Source: Zoroaster sp. YZ-2022 (Eukaryota; Echinodermata; Asteroidea; Forcipulatida; Zoroasteridae). Taken from it: a stretch of 64,000 nucleotides of DNA. Positions 34,501-41,508 of this stretch are shown in pieces. The stretch covers positions 17,274,355 to 17,338,354 of the forward strand of contig CM055837.1 of assembly GCA_029582265.1 (NCBI GenBank), written 5' to 3'. The first letter of the stretch is position 1. Each line of letters opens with the position of its first letter. A model generated the notes under the pieces. The model saw only the letters and a program-made list of their open reading frames with translations. It had not been told where the DNA came from and did not search any database. The translations under genes were made by a program, and so were the position numbers.

Positions 34501-37191
34501 GTGTCCACTGACCTAAGCACTGATCTTGCAATCACCACAACAAACATGGATGTACATGTACCATGGAGGAAGGAAGACAAGTATGCCTAATAACCTCAAT
34601 CCTCCAAAATCATTTTTTGGACAGACCAACATGTACCATGTAACCTCAATCCTCCATTTTCATCCAGTGTCAAATATAGCCCGATAACCTCAATCCTCCA
34701 TAATCCACCAAGCAAATAATCACATCTACCCTCAATCCTTCAAAATCCTTCACCACTGCAATTTCCACATAACCTCAATCCTTCAAAATCCTTCACTTTG
34801 GCAAAGAGGATTTTGGAGGATTTGGGAAGGTTAGGCATAAAATGTTATAGTGGATTGTATTAAGGTTTTGCAAACGATTGGTATGTGTTATCTTACAAAT
34901 GGATACAATTTCAGCAATAGAATCACACTGAAATTGTGAAAAGAAAACGTGAAATAAAGCCCATGTAATTTTATAGTGAATTTTTTTCTTGTAGCCACAG
35001 GTTGAAAAAAGTGTGAGTGTACTGTCAGTACGTGCATGAATTACACGTGAATTACAAAAAGAAAACAGGCTAAAAATGCGTAAATAGCGTCCTCAACAGA
35101 CTGCATGAATAGATATAAGCTTGGGCGATATCGATTTTTTTCATCCACAATATATCGTTAAATATATATCGCGATTTTTGATAATATCACGATTATTTTT
35201 TCATTCACGCATGATTTCTTTAGAGCCGACAACCACAGGAATGCTTCAATTCCCAACTCTTAAATCCATCTGAATAATTTTTTTTTAGTGGCAGTGGATT
35301 AAGAGCAACGACATAGTTCTGAGTCTGGACCCTGTTCGGCAACTCCTTTGTGATGTAACAGTCGGCTAACCACTGAAGTAGTTCGCTTTTATAGATTGGT
35401 GAAATTCTTGCATCGGGAGATAAACAATTGATTTAATTTTGCCCTACACCGACGTGTGTATAGCACTGTATGCTCAGTGCTTTCCGAGTGTCTGTGAAAA
35501 AACTACACAGGCGACTCGGGCGGGATTCGAACCCGACCTCCTGCTTGCTAAGGCGTCTGCACCTGGTAAGCAGGAGGTCGTGGGTTCAATCCCGCCTGCA
35601 GTTTTTCACTGGAAAGCACTGAGCATACAGTGCTATACACACGTCGGTGTAGGGCAAAATTAAATCAATAGTTCGCTTTTGTTTCTCACTTCTGAAAGCT
35701 TGAAAAGACTGGCCCAATTTTGTTTCCATGGAATTTCTGAATTGACTCAAAACCGTGATTTTTTTTAATCGCGACATATTATCGTGTTATCACCCCAAGC
35801 TTAAATAGATACACAAATTTAACAAGCCAAGGAGGACACATACCCTGATCTGACAATATTTGTTGCGTTATAGTCAATAGCCATAATCTTCAGCGCAAAG
35901 TCATTCTGCTCAAAGTCACCTCCGGATTCTTTAGGCACAGTCATCTGACGAAGAAAAAATACGAATAAAGAAGTGGGGGAAGTTTACCTGACCAATGGGG
36001 ATATAGCTGTTGCAATGGCCTAGTCATTGGGAAGGCGGGGGGGCGTGTTGTGGAAGTTAACTTGCCGACTGACTTTTTGGGGGGGGGGGGGGGAATGGGG
36101 TAGGCGACGAGGCACGAGAGATTTTAGGGAGGGGGTTGCATTTCTACCCTGTACTGCATGTGTACTACTGAAATACGTTAGCTAGATGCACACAAACTCT
36201 AAAAAAAAGTTTGACAGCTGCCTGTATATCTGTAAGCCACGCCAGCACAAACTAGTGGAAAATATCATCATTTTAACCCTAACCACATCATATCCTCCAA
36301 AATCCTCCAAGGGGCACTTTTTTGGAAAAATTCAGCACTGTTGGAAACTGGTACTTTCACCTCTTCATATGGGACTACCTGGCAATCAGTAAAAGTGCTG
36401 AAGATGAAAGATCAAAGAAAATGCATGGTGCATTTTGAAGATAAGGGCATGTTTCCAAAAGTGCACTGGAGGATTCAGGAAGGTTCCTAGCCAGAATACC
36501 TAGGGGTTAGGGTTAAGGTAAAATTTTATGTGACAGTGTGATTACATAAGTAAGACTAATTGCGGTGACACCATGTGGAATCTCAATTGAGTAGTAATTA
36601 GTTCTGAAAAGAACTGGTGGTACAACTCGAAGTTTCAATCAGTATGCTCTGATCGTCCTCAGGAGATTACATAGTGTGATTACACAGGAGATTACAGGAG
36701 ATTACACAGTGTGATTACATATAAACAGAAAGTGTTCTTTAACAGGCAAAAACGGGAAATGGTGGGAAAATGCATGATTTTTTTCAACATAATGCATGTA
36801 CGAGGGGCCACGGAGTTTTATCTGTAGAACTCTTATGTAGTGTATACAAAGGAAAGAATTCATAGAGCTAGGCTAACTGTTGTTCAGACATTGACAGACA
36901 ACATCTGGGGTATTTGTGAAGAGGTCTGTGGTAATGAAACTTGCGTTTAAATTGGCATGATCTTACCACTGGTTTGGGCCCTTCTAGCTCAGAGAATTCA
37001 CACACCAAAACAAAATCTCCCTCGAATGTAGGACTCGACGGCCAAGGAGACGACGGCTTGTAACTTTGAATAATCTCCTCTGAAAGAGGGGGTTTTGCTT
37101 TAAGAAAGGCTTCCTCATCGGCATGGGCGTCAAAGAAGCTTCTATCATGCTGGATGTGGCGGTGGGCCATCATGGGATAACTTCCAAACAT
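10588..37191 (-). CDS. SMCR8: SMCR8 homologue (longin/DENN subunit of the C9orf72-SMCR8 complex), 21 coding exons
   Basis: SMCR8 pairs with C9orf72 and WDR41 in a cytosolic/lysosomal complex with GAP activity on small GTPases and roles in autophagy (family knowledge). Coding exons, 5' to 3' on the minus strand: 37191-36967, 35944-35844, 34092-34023, 32658-32576, 31854-31724, 31218-31040, 29643-29472, 28865-28687, 28264-28180, 27943-27901, 24660-24588, 24216-24104, 23658-23489, 22856-22689, 21594-21484, 20547-20439, 19284-19231, 18290-18110, 15902-15748, 14669-14570, 10710-10588. All introns are GT-AG and phases match, giving 2625 nt (874 residues; human about 937). Seen: FEGDFVLVCEFSELEGPKPV (residues 56-75), the longin start; VHHFTLYD then ARGYVRPFC (133-151), with the Arg finger (human R147) at R144; an acidic linker (about 447-600); IIGQYSFAIHLVYALLSGR (about 639-657), the DENN core; LIGLSRHKASSP in exon 18. 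An in-frame TAG lies just upstream of the ATG. Exon 10 is the least certain exon. Confidence 0.93.
10994..11467 (-). pseudogene. C-terminal fragment of a LINE reverse transcriptase
   Basis: A 157-codon minus-strand frame reads YASQTWYLTHAQFNKIDASM, then FIKKQQTKFAAHIVRQPNSS and RGHQVPNLIDQAMKNV. This matches the region after the catalytic core of non-LTR retrotransposon polymerases (the SETW..T..Q..K.D and I.RR/KKQ..W.GHV.R style segment). The RT catalytic core itself is absent, so it is a 5'-truncated dead copy in SMCR8 intron 20. Confidence 0.7.
11862..12272. mobile_element. hAT-like MITE with exact 8 bp target duplication
   Basis: Ends TAGTGCTGGGCGAGTAGTGC and inverse TCAGCCAGCACTA. CTTAGCAC flanks both sides (11854-11861, 12273-12280). 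The interior has repeated GTACTCGTGAGTAGTAATT. 411 bp, no coding. Confidence 0.85.
12564..12880. mobile_element. Second copy of the 58 bp minisatellite element (3 units)
   Basis: TGATTTGACAAAAGTAAACA, three units (12604-12772), then GACTCTCCACATCCCCACAA and the same right flank. In SMCR8 intron 20. Confidence 0.7.
12881..13756. other. SMCR8 intron sequence, no feature recognised
   Basis: No exon, RNA or clear mobile element seen. TCGTGTGCCCGGAAGAAGGA-like and TTGTGTGCCCGGCAAGAAGG segments at about 13249 and 13530 suggest an old internal repeat. A G run lies near 13660. Confidence 0.5.
13757..14073. mobile_element. TTAA MITE with CCCTCCTAC termini, family C copy 1
   Basis: Starts TTAACCCTCCTAC; the right end is mutated (AGAAGAGTTAA). 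The interior is diagnostic: TGACCCAAATGTGCACACAG, CAGTCAACTGACTG, CATTTTGACCTGTAAATGTA. Other copies: 20600-20916, 32880-33199, 37379-37703, 41509-41782 and 55996-56261. Confidence 0.75.
14092..14333. mobile_element. Insertion flanked by a 14 bp direct repeat, containing a 156 bp inverted-repeat element
   Basis: TCTATGTTCTAACT occurs at 14078-14091 and 14334-14347. Inside, CTGAAGATCTGACGCCACGC (14095) and its near inverse GCGTGATGTCAGATCTTCAG (ending 14250) are terminal inverted repeats. A 14 bp duplication is longer than usual for DNA transposons. Confidence 0.5.
16278..17727. repeat. 231 bp satellite array inside divergent GGCGGATC-type transposon ends
   Basis: Five units start at 16555, 16763, 16993, 17225 and 17456 (period about 231). 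Each begins GTTGACCGTATTTTACAG and contains CATGGAGGCCGTTTAAGG and AACCGCATGCAAG. A further unit at 16373-16553 is inverted. The flanks at 16278-16370 and 17631-17727 are inverted copies of each other and end GATCCGCCAATG. In SMCR8 intron 18 (between exons 18 and 19). Confidence 0.8.
18372..18530 (+). mobile_element. Class II tRNA-derived SINE, head fragment
   Basis: Contains GTCAGAATGTGGGTTCGAAT and GAGCAAGACACTTAACCATA as in the other copies, truncated before the body. Inside SMCR8 intron 18 (between exons 18 and 19 the order is minus). Confidence 0.65.
18767..19159. mobile_element. hAT-like MITE with exact 8 bp target duplication (TAAGGCTGTGCG end)
   Basis: CCCCATCC flanks both sides (18759-18766, 19160-19167). 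Ends TAAGGCTGTGCG and AAAAGCCTTA. Internal GATACCCAGGTACCCAGATA motifs are shared with 56568-56926 and about 28985-29060. Confidence 0.8.
19700..20385. repeat. Degenerate ATCAATATCA satellite, about 690 bp
   Basis: Irregular tandem blocks of CAATCAATATCATCAGTCAT, ATCAAATTCAATCAATATCA and ATAAAATTC, with unit size drifting around 24-30 bp. Fills most of SMCR8 intron 16. Confidence 0.9.
20600..20916. mobile_element. Family C TTAA MITE, copy 2
   Basis: TTAACCATCCTACTAC on the left, AGTAGCAGGATTAA on the right; same interior in the opposite orientation to copy 1. In SMCR8 intron 15, next to exon 16. Confidence 0.75.
21258..21385 (+). repeat. Hammerhead-like repeat family, plus copy (decayed core)
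   Basis: CTCCTGAAGATGATCAGAGC, then CCAGTTCTGTTCAGAAC and ATGGCGTCACCACAAACTGT. The GAAAC box is mutated (CAAAATG). Confidence 0.5.
21796..22085 (+). mobile_element. Unclassified interspersed repeat (GACAAGACCACA / GGCTTCGAGCCCTCC), copy 1
   Basis: CACATAGGGAATTCCTAGAA, GCCGGACAAGACCACATGGT, GGCTTCGAGCCCTCCTGCCC and AGTTGACCCAATGGGTCA occur in the same order at 27598-27862. It is cut by the SINE at 22103. Confidence 0.6.
22103..22491 (+). mobile_element. Class II tRNA-derived SINE, nearly full length
   Basis: Starts GGTCGAGTGGTTTAGTGCGG, with B box GGGTTCGAATCCC at 22182-22194. The body includes GTACCTGTGAGGGCAGAGTT, and the tail is ATGCGCCTTGAGCACCAG followed by (ATT)7. Best reference copy in the window; lies between SMCR8 exons 14 and 15. 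Confidence 0.8.
22890..23420 (-). pseudogene. Decayed tandem copies of SMCR8 exon 13 (3' half plus flanking intron)
   Basis: Exon 13 and its donor-side intron (about 23460-23590) recur at about 23295-23420, 23140-23250, 23015-23075 and, weakly, 22905-22945. Each keeps the order CCCCTTTTGCCAT, AACCTGCAGA, CATCTACATC, AGCTACCATATTCTG and ATGAGCAT, at 130-174 bp spacing. The copies have lost the GTAAGG donor context or frame. They look like old tandem duplications within SMCR8 intron 13. Confidence 0.75.
23700..23965. mobile_element. GTACTCGTACTC-rich element
   Basis: CAGTACCGAGTACTCTGTAC then two rounds of CGTACTCGTACTCAT and CTTGACTACAA. A shorter relative is at 28898-28975 (TACTCGTATTCGAGTATA, TTTGACTACAAATC). 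Probably a MITE; ends not clear. Confidence 0.45.
24257..24388 (+). repeat. Hammerhead-like repeat family, plus copy
   Basis: CTCCTGAAGACAATCAGAGC, ACTGGTCAAAACGTCGAG, CCAGTTCTTTTCTGA, CATGGTGTCACCGCAAACAG. The GAAAC core has become CAAAAC. Confidence 0.55.
24728..24945. mobile_element. Palindromic MITE (GTGACTGAAAATAAT), copy in SMCR8 intron 11
   Basis: GGGGCAATATCGTCACGATC and GCATGGAATCGG on the left are inverted on the right (CGATTCCATGTCATG, GATCGTGATGATATTAATTA). Paired CACAGTGACTGAAAAT/TTTTCAGTCACTGAG lie inside. Relatives: 42965-43125, 62790-62968, and half-copies at about 10795-10880, 11515-11590 and 58878-58966. Confidence 0.7.
25043..26710. mobile_element. 1.67 kb hAT-like non-autonomous transposon (GGGTTCGTAC ends)
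   Basis: GGGTTCGTACAC on the left and GTACGAACCCT on the right, with subterminal TCCATGACTTTTCCATGACT repeats in inverse orientation. CTATACA-type flanks lie on both sides (imperfect target duplication). The interior (about 25480-26570) has CGCGAACTGG-type blocks like the MITE at 43149, suggesting a nested insertion. No transposase seen. In SMCR8 intron 10. Confidence 0.7.
26775..27136. mobile_element. hAT-like MITE with exact 8 bp target duplication (TAAGCTTGGGC ends)
   Basis: CAGCAGAT flanks both sides (26767-26774, 27137-27144). Ends TAAGCTTGGGCAATA and TATCACCCAAGCTTA. The interior is rich in TATCG. Confidence 0.85.
27420..27590 (+). mobile_element. tRNA-Thr(AGU)-like SINE
   Basis: The head ACTCGGTGGTCGAGAGGTTA, then CTAGTAAGCAGGAGGTCGTG and GGGTTCGAATCCCGCCCGAG, resembles tRNA-Thr(AGU) (CTAGTAA loop, B box, closing acceptor pairing ACTCGG/CCGAGT). 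The anticodon stem is only 4 bp. A non-tRNA tail follows (AAAGCACTGAGTATACAGTG, ACGTCGGTGTAGGGCAAAAT). The tail and the other copies (35430-35668, 63256-63410) show it is a SINE and not a functional tRNA. Confidence 0.7.
27598..27862 (+). mobile_element. Unclassified interspersed repeat, copy 2
   Basis: Same ordered blocks as 21796-22085. It directly follows the tRNA-Thr-like SINE and ends just before SMCR8 exon 10. Confidence 0.6.
27901..27943 (-). CDS. SMCR8: SMCR8 exon 10, a 43 bp micro-exon (tentative)
   Basis: Exon 9 ends in phase 1 and exon 11 is open only in the frame that needs phase 2, so a piece of 3n+1 bases is required between them. The stretch 27943-27901 is preceded by a TGCAG acceptor and followed by a GTAACC donor. 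It restores the frame and reads AQSEIQVARKDGIYW across the junction. A nearby alternative acceptor at 27957 would break the frame with exon 9 as drawn. The exon sits in the weakly conserved linker, so homology does not help; a transcript would settle it. Confidence 0.5.
30046..30238. mobile_element. MITE fragment related to 4660-4997
   Basis: Shares GGCTAAGAGAGGCCTCACAA, CATACCCCTATGTGAAAAAG and ATTTTGGCTGCAATTGGACA, then is cut by the SINE at 30240. Confidence 0.6.
30240..30600 (-). mobile_element. Class II tRNA-derived SINE, nearly full length
   Basis: Same layout as the copy at 22103-22491 in reverse: (TAA)n, then GTGGACTTATATAGCGCACG, the body, then the tRNA-like head ending near CTGACCATGGCACTCC. 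It is inserted at the end of a MITE fragment (30046-30238). Confidence 0.8.
32393..32550. mobile_element. Right-flank-only copy of the minisatellite element (no units)
   Basis: GGAGGATTTACAGACTCTCC and ATCCTGAGAAATCGCAGG match the right flanks of the other two copies. No 58 bp units are present. A further tail fragment is at about 18545-18615. Confidence 0.6.
32880..33199. mobile_element. Family C TTAA MITE, copy 3, intact ends
   Basis: TTAACCCTCCTG on the left and CAGGAGGGTTAA on the right are perfect inverted ends with TTAA. In SMCR8 intron 3. Confidence 0.85.
33220..33425 (-). mobile_element. Class II tRNA-derived SINE, diverged partial copy
   Basis: Shares CATCTCCATGGGGAGTATAA, AATCAAACACAA and GGATTTGAACCCAC with the other copies but with many changes. 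Confidence 0.5.
33491..33849. mobile_element. Family D TTAA MITE, same termini as family C with a different interior
   Basis: TTAACCCTCCTACTTTGG and GTAGGAGGGTTAA enclose a GGTTTTGAATGG-rich interior unrelated to family C. A second copy is at 43570-43935. Confidence 0.85.
34304..34840. mobile_element. Family A MITE, copy 2, with extra internal repeats
   Basis: Same interior as 3852-4208. It has additional AACCTCAATCCTCCAAAATC-type repeats near the right end and a GGAGGAAGGAA insertion at 34566-34576 that is absent from both sister copies. Lies in SMCR8 intron 2. Confidence 0.7.
35116..35803. mobile_element. hAT-like MITE, same family, with nested SINE dimer
   Basis: AATAGATA flanks both sides (35108-35115, 35804-35811). 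Ends TAAGCTTGGGCGATATC and TATCACCCCAAGCTTA. It is larger than the sister copy because of the inverted SINE pair at 35430-35668. Confidence 0.85.
35430..35668. mobile_element. Two tRNA-Thr-like SINE copies fused head to head
   Basis: Both ends carry the SINE tail in opposite orientation (ATTTTGCCCTACACCGACGT and ACGTCGGTGTAGGGCAAAAT), and the two heads meet near 35550 (CCTCCTGCTTGC and GTAAGCAGGAGGTCGTGGG). The inverted dimer is nested inside the hAT-like MITE at 35116-35803. Confidence 0.7.
36273..36516. mobile_element. Family B MITE, intact TTAA termini
   Basis: Begins TTAACCCTAACC and ends GGGGTTAGGGTTAA, with TTAA at both edges and the reverse complement of the family interior (GAAACTGGTACTTTCACCTC). 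Lies between SMCR8 exons 1 and 2. Confidence 0.7.
36547..36670 (-). repeat. Hammerhead-like repeat family, minus copy
   Basis: Reverse complement contains CTCCTGAGGACGATCAGAGC, ATACTGATTGAAACTTCGAG and CCAGTTCTTTTCAGAAC. The GAAAC box is kept. In SMCR8 intron 1. Confidence 0.6.
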
Positions 37192-37321
37192 CTTTAAGTC
37201 GTTGGACCGTCCCTAGCCGTCTATCACACGTTTAGAAGCAACACTCATGCAAGTTGACAGATTACTTCTTGGGTGTAGAGAGACCATTAAGATTGGAAAC
37301 ATTGTAAAATGATCTGTTATG
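37192..37321 (-). other. SMCR8: SMCR8 5' UTR part of exon 1
   Basis: On the minus strand a pyrimidine-rich acceptor (TTTTTCTTTTGCAG) ends just above 37321. The exon then runs to the ATG at 37191, with an in-frame TAG before the ATG. This implies at least one further non-coding exon and a promoter upstream, at higher coordinates, in the divergent intergenic region. Inferred from splice signals only. Confidence 0.5.
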
Positions 37322-37378
37322 CTGCAAAAGAAAAATGAATGAAACAAAATTTAATTTATAATGTTGTAATTATTCTCT

Positions 37379-37703
37379 TATAACCCTCCTACGACTACAA
37401 GGGTCAAAAACATTCAAAATGTTGATATACTTGCCAAGTTATATCTAGTAGTGCACTTAGAAGACGAACATTGTCAAACCTTACGTGTAATAAGTAAATT
37501 TACAGGTCAAAATGAGTTGACCGTTTTTGACTGGTAAAAAGCATTGTCTGGTATTGTTCAGGGTGGTCAAAATGACAGTCAAAAGCAGTCAAAAGCAGTC
37601 AAAAATGTCCCTGTGTGCACATTTGGGTCAACAGTCAGTTGACTGATTTTGACCTCTATAGCAACTTCCCACTAAAGTGCAGCTAGAGTACTAGGAGGGT
37701 TAA
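37379..37703. mobile_element. Family C TTAA MITE, copy 4
   Basis: TAACCCTCCTACGAC left and CTAGGAGGGTTAA right. AGTCAAAAGC is duplicated internally (37577-37600). Just upstream of SMCR8 exon 1. Confidence 0.8.
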
Positions 37704-37785
37704 CCTCGCCCACGTTGGACTTTCACCGTCAGGCTAACAATAATGCAGTCTCAATAAAGTGAAATGCATCTAATAATTATGGCAA

Positions 37786-38237
37786 GGGTAGCCCCATTCT
37801 TGGGCCAATACACTGGACTCCCTCCGTATCCTTGGCCCTAGCCCCACATGTACAAAAAGGGAGCGATTTTTCAACTTTTGATCTGCTAATTATTACGATC
37901 TAAAATTTTGTGATTTGGTAAGCTTGCCCAAGCAGACACATTTGGCATAAAGATCACTATCAGTATTAGATCGGTAATTTTGTTGAAATTTAAATTTTAT
38001 TGTAATTATTTTTTTTAATTTAAAAAATGTTTCGAAAATTTCATGAATTGAAAGTGAGATATCCCAGAATAATGGATTTTATGCCAAAAGTGTCTGCTTG
38101 GGTATGGTTACCTCATTACTAAGTTTTAGGTTGTAATAATTAGCAGATCAAAAGTTGAAAAAAAAAGGGAAAAAAAATCGCTCCATTTTTGTAATACGGA
38201 GGGAGTCCTGTGTATTGGCCCTAGAATGGGGCTACCC
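37786..38237. mobile_element. 450 bp foldback element upstream of SMCR8
   Basis: GGTAGCCCCATTCTTGGGCC on the left is inverted on the right (GGCCCTAGAATGGGGCTACC). The arms stay similar inward (AACTTTTGATCTGCTAATTA, AAGCAGACACATTTGGCATA). A partial extra arm lies at 38260-38370. Confidence 0.75.
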
Positions 38238-40250
38238 ATTCTAATAAAATTAAAATTTCAGCAAAATTACCTATCTCATAGCGAATTTCATGCCAAAAGT
38301 GTTTGCTTGGGAATTTTAGATTGTAAATGTAATATTTATATTAATTAGCAGATCGAAAGTTGAAATTGCTCTGACCTCTGTTTTGTTCCTTCCTCCATGT
38401 TGTAACTGTTCAACTTCAAGTTAGGGTTAGGGGCATAGGCATACTACTTTCATAGCTAAGTTGTAAGTTGTATGTAGGTAGGGCCTAACGTTAGGAATAC
38501 TATTACTAGGATACGGAGGAGGAAGTCCAGCTGGCCTAACGTTAGAATGGTGCTACCGCAAGGAGTATTTTTGGTGCGGGTCAACTTTGGTTCCGGTCGA
38601 CTAGCTCTAGCTCTGTCAGGGTGGGGGCGACTTATTTGCACCATGTTTGCACCAGTCGGGGGCGATTTGTCGGGGGCGACTTTGTTAGGGGCGTGTTGAC
38701 TGGCATGCAAATGAACGTAACTTTTCCAAAAATCAATGTGAGAATGTTGTATCTTCTCTTTAAATTTTTGACATGTTTTAGTTGTGCTTTAGTTGGACAC
38801 CCATGCTAGAGATTTTGACTTACGTTGTTGTTGTTTGCATAGAGAACAGTTGACTTTTTGAGTAGACCTTCTAATGTGTTTTGAGTGATGTGACTGGACC
38901 GTGCAAATGCATGGGGGGTTAATTGCCGGAACGACGGAACACCACCGGAACGGGAGGTTTTACATTGTGCACTGTACCCTAGCCTTTCGACCCACTTCTA
39001 AAAATCACTTTGAGAAATAATTACATCGAAAATTACATTTCTTACAAAGAGCACACATCCAGGCTTATATGAGTCGTACACCATCAGTGAAGTGAAACCT
39101 TAGCTCATGGATTTCCTTCCTCCATGCTTAGCTGTATCTCATGACAATGGACGGATTTCATTTCGACCCACGTGCATATGACTTATAGGGACGTTGAGGG
39201 CGCTACTTCAGTCATCTGCATTCTTTGGTTAAACCATGGAGGAAGGAAATACATATTTCCTTCCTCCATGGTTAAACGAATATTTTGGCCCGGACTCAGT
39301 GCGGCCGTCCCCTCCCCCATGCACCCCGAACAAAATATGGATAGCTCACAATCACTAAGTACCCGTACCTCAGTGAGTTAGTACAGTGCCGGCAAGGTTA
39401 ACTGTACGATGCGTCCGTGAGCACCTTCGCCCGTCTTTTATTTTTAAAATAATTTATCATATTCTGGGTTTGCACACAATTCAATTAAGGCGGCTAAAAG
39501 CCAATTTACATGGATTATTAATTTACAAAACTTAATGAATTTATTTTTAAAAATGCATAGGCGTAAAGTGTTTAATTAGATAACGAAACAAACAAATTGG
39601 TTGCAAAATTTAGTATTAATTTTATATAAAAAAAAATTTTTGAAGGGGGGAACATAAATTTCCTTTTTAAGATGGACGCACTTCAGATGTCTCACTGGAT
39701 CATTGATGTAACATTTTAGTGAAAACAAAACCACCAAAATGTTTAGATTTTGTATTAAATCTTATTGAAATTAGCCATGTTCGTCGCAATATAAATATCC
39801 CTCATCAAATGTCCGTCATTATACAATGTAGAATCAAGTCGTTCCGCCGTTCCGTCAGCAAGTCTGCGTTCCGACATTCGCGTCTTATACCCAAGCGTCT
39901 CATTGAGAGATTACAATGTACACATCTGTACATTTTGACAACCAGCTGTTCCAGAACCACACTACTCATTTCCTGATTTGTGTTTTAACCACAGGTATAT
40001 TTGAGCATAAGGTAAAAACAGTTTTGAAACTTATATAGTAAGTTTAAACAAAATATGTACATTTTTTTCTTTTGATATAGATTTCCAATAACAGAAAATA
40101 GTTAATAAATCTTGTTTTATTGAGAATACATTACATTGTTTTGGAAGAGGCTGTATTTTTTTTTTTTTTTTTTTTTTTTTACAATTGAGCCTAGTTGTAT
40201 TAACCTACATCAACAAAAATTACGCGCGGTTTGATTCTAACGTTATACCG
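38238..40250. other. Divergent intergenic core between SMCR8 and FLASH
   Basis: No coding exon recognised. Contains a GC-richer patch (38500-38720, GGGGGCGACTT repeated three times) with an octamer-like ATGCAAAT at 38705-38712, a 42 bp near-palindrome at 39232-39273 and a CpG-bearing stretch (39360-39430). A poly-T tract (about 40150-40180) lies before the putative FLASH first exon. Promoters of both genes probably lie here, but their start sites cannot be placed. Confidence 0.45.
39232..39273. repeat. 20 bp perfect inverted repeat with 2 nt spacer, built from the GGAGGAAGGAA motif
   Basis: The left arm is AACCATGGAGGAAGGAAATA (39232-39251). Its exact reverse complement is at 39254-39273. 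Confidence 0.9.
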
Positions 40251-40375
40251 CGGGAATACAATTGTTTTCTTTACACACAGCGATATCACACGACAGACCG
40301 TCACATACCTCATCACGTCAATGATTTGGCAACACTGGAGCTGAGTGGAAATTTATCAGACCCACACGTCTTCAA
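40250..40375 (+). promoter_or_regulatory. Possible 5' non-coding exon and promoter of the FLASH-like gene
   Basis: A local CpG-richer patch (GCGCGG, ACGTTATACCGCGGG near 40225-40257) is followed by a CRE-like TCACGTCA near 40313. A strong donor, CTTCAA|GTAAGT, lies at 40375/40376. The next acceptor upstream of the FLASH ATG is at about 41953 (TTATTCGCAG). This would make a non-coding first exon spliced to the start-codon exon. Inference only. Confidence 0.3.
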
Positions 40376-40489
40376 GTAAGTTAACGTTTGTCGTTCATAG
40401 TTAGGTTAAGTACGTTGGCCTAACCCCACCAACTGACCAAGGAAGGTATTATCAATCATGATTATGGCTAACGTTAGGTCTAGGATCGG

Positions 40490-40790
40490 AACCTTCCTGA
40501 ATCCTCCAAAATCCATCAGTGCACTTTTGGAAACATAGGCCTACCCTTATCTTCAAAATGCATCATGCACTTTCGTTGATCTTTCATATTGAGCACTTAT
40601 TTTATGGCCTGTACTGTAGGCTGTAGGTCCTACTTCTTGTTGGGTAGTAGTAATTTTGTCCCATTTGTCTTGGAAGAGGTGAAACATGGTTGGTGGAGGA
40701 AGGAAGTACCACCAGTTTGCAACAGTGCTGAATTTTTCCCAAATATTGCCCCTTGGAGGATTTTGCAGGATATGGGGTGGTTAGGGTTAA
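40490..40790. mobile_element. Family B MITE with a 21 bp insertion
   Basis: Same interior as the other two copies, ending GGTTAGGGTTAA. At 40685-40705 it carries an extra segment beginning CATGGTTGG and ending GGAGGAAGGAA between GGTGAAA and GTACC. The sister copies lack it. Confidence 0.65.
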
Positions 40791-41508
40791 TTAACGTTTT
40801 ACAATGGCAATAAATTAACACTAAAAATCAATAGGGAAATAACATGGAACCGAACCGCCACTTGTGCACAATCAATGTCAAGCATGTGTTTTTAGCAGAC
40901 GACAAAATGGCCAACATCTCACTGGATGTGCATATATTCATTGCTCAAAATCTCCCAAAATATCATTTAAAATCCTCACATGGCTAACGTTCAACTTTCC
41001 TTGCCTTAAATGTGTCCTCTATCATCTGTTAAAGGAAAATTTGTGATATTTGTCATATTTGGATAGAAAAGTGGTGATTGTTTTCTACATTATTTCCAGC
41101 ATTTGTAAGGCATACATGTATATAATCTGGAAGCCCATTCAAAGGGCACTGGTCAATGTAAAGTCACTGTGTTAGGTTGAAGGAAAGATTGAAAAGATAT
41201 GTCTTCAGATGGAGTTATTTGATAAGGACAGAGAATGGGAAAGAATGTCAAACCCAATGGCTACTTGATCATCATGATCTCCCAAAATATCGTTTCCAAT
41301 CCTCACTTGACTACACTTTCTCCCTTAGTGAATAGTGTGTGACGTCATGTTCATTTAATTTATGCAGTGACCTTTGATTATAGTTTAAAAAAAATTATAT
41401 TTATAATGCACCAGTATCCGTTGACCATGGTGCTCAGGACCCAATACATTAAAACAAATCGGCTAAACCAAAACAAACAAAACTTATTATAATTATTCTG
41501 GAACAGTA

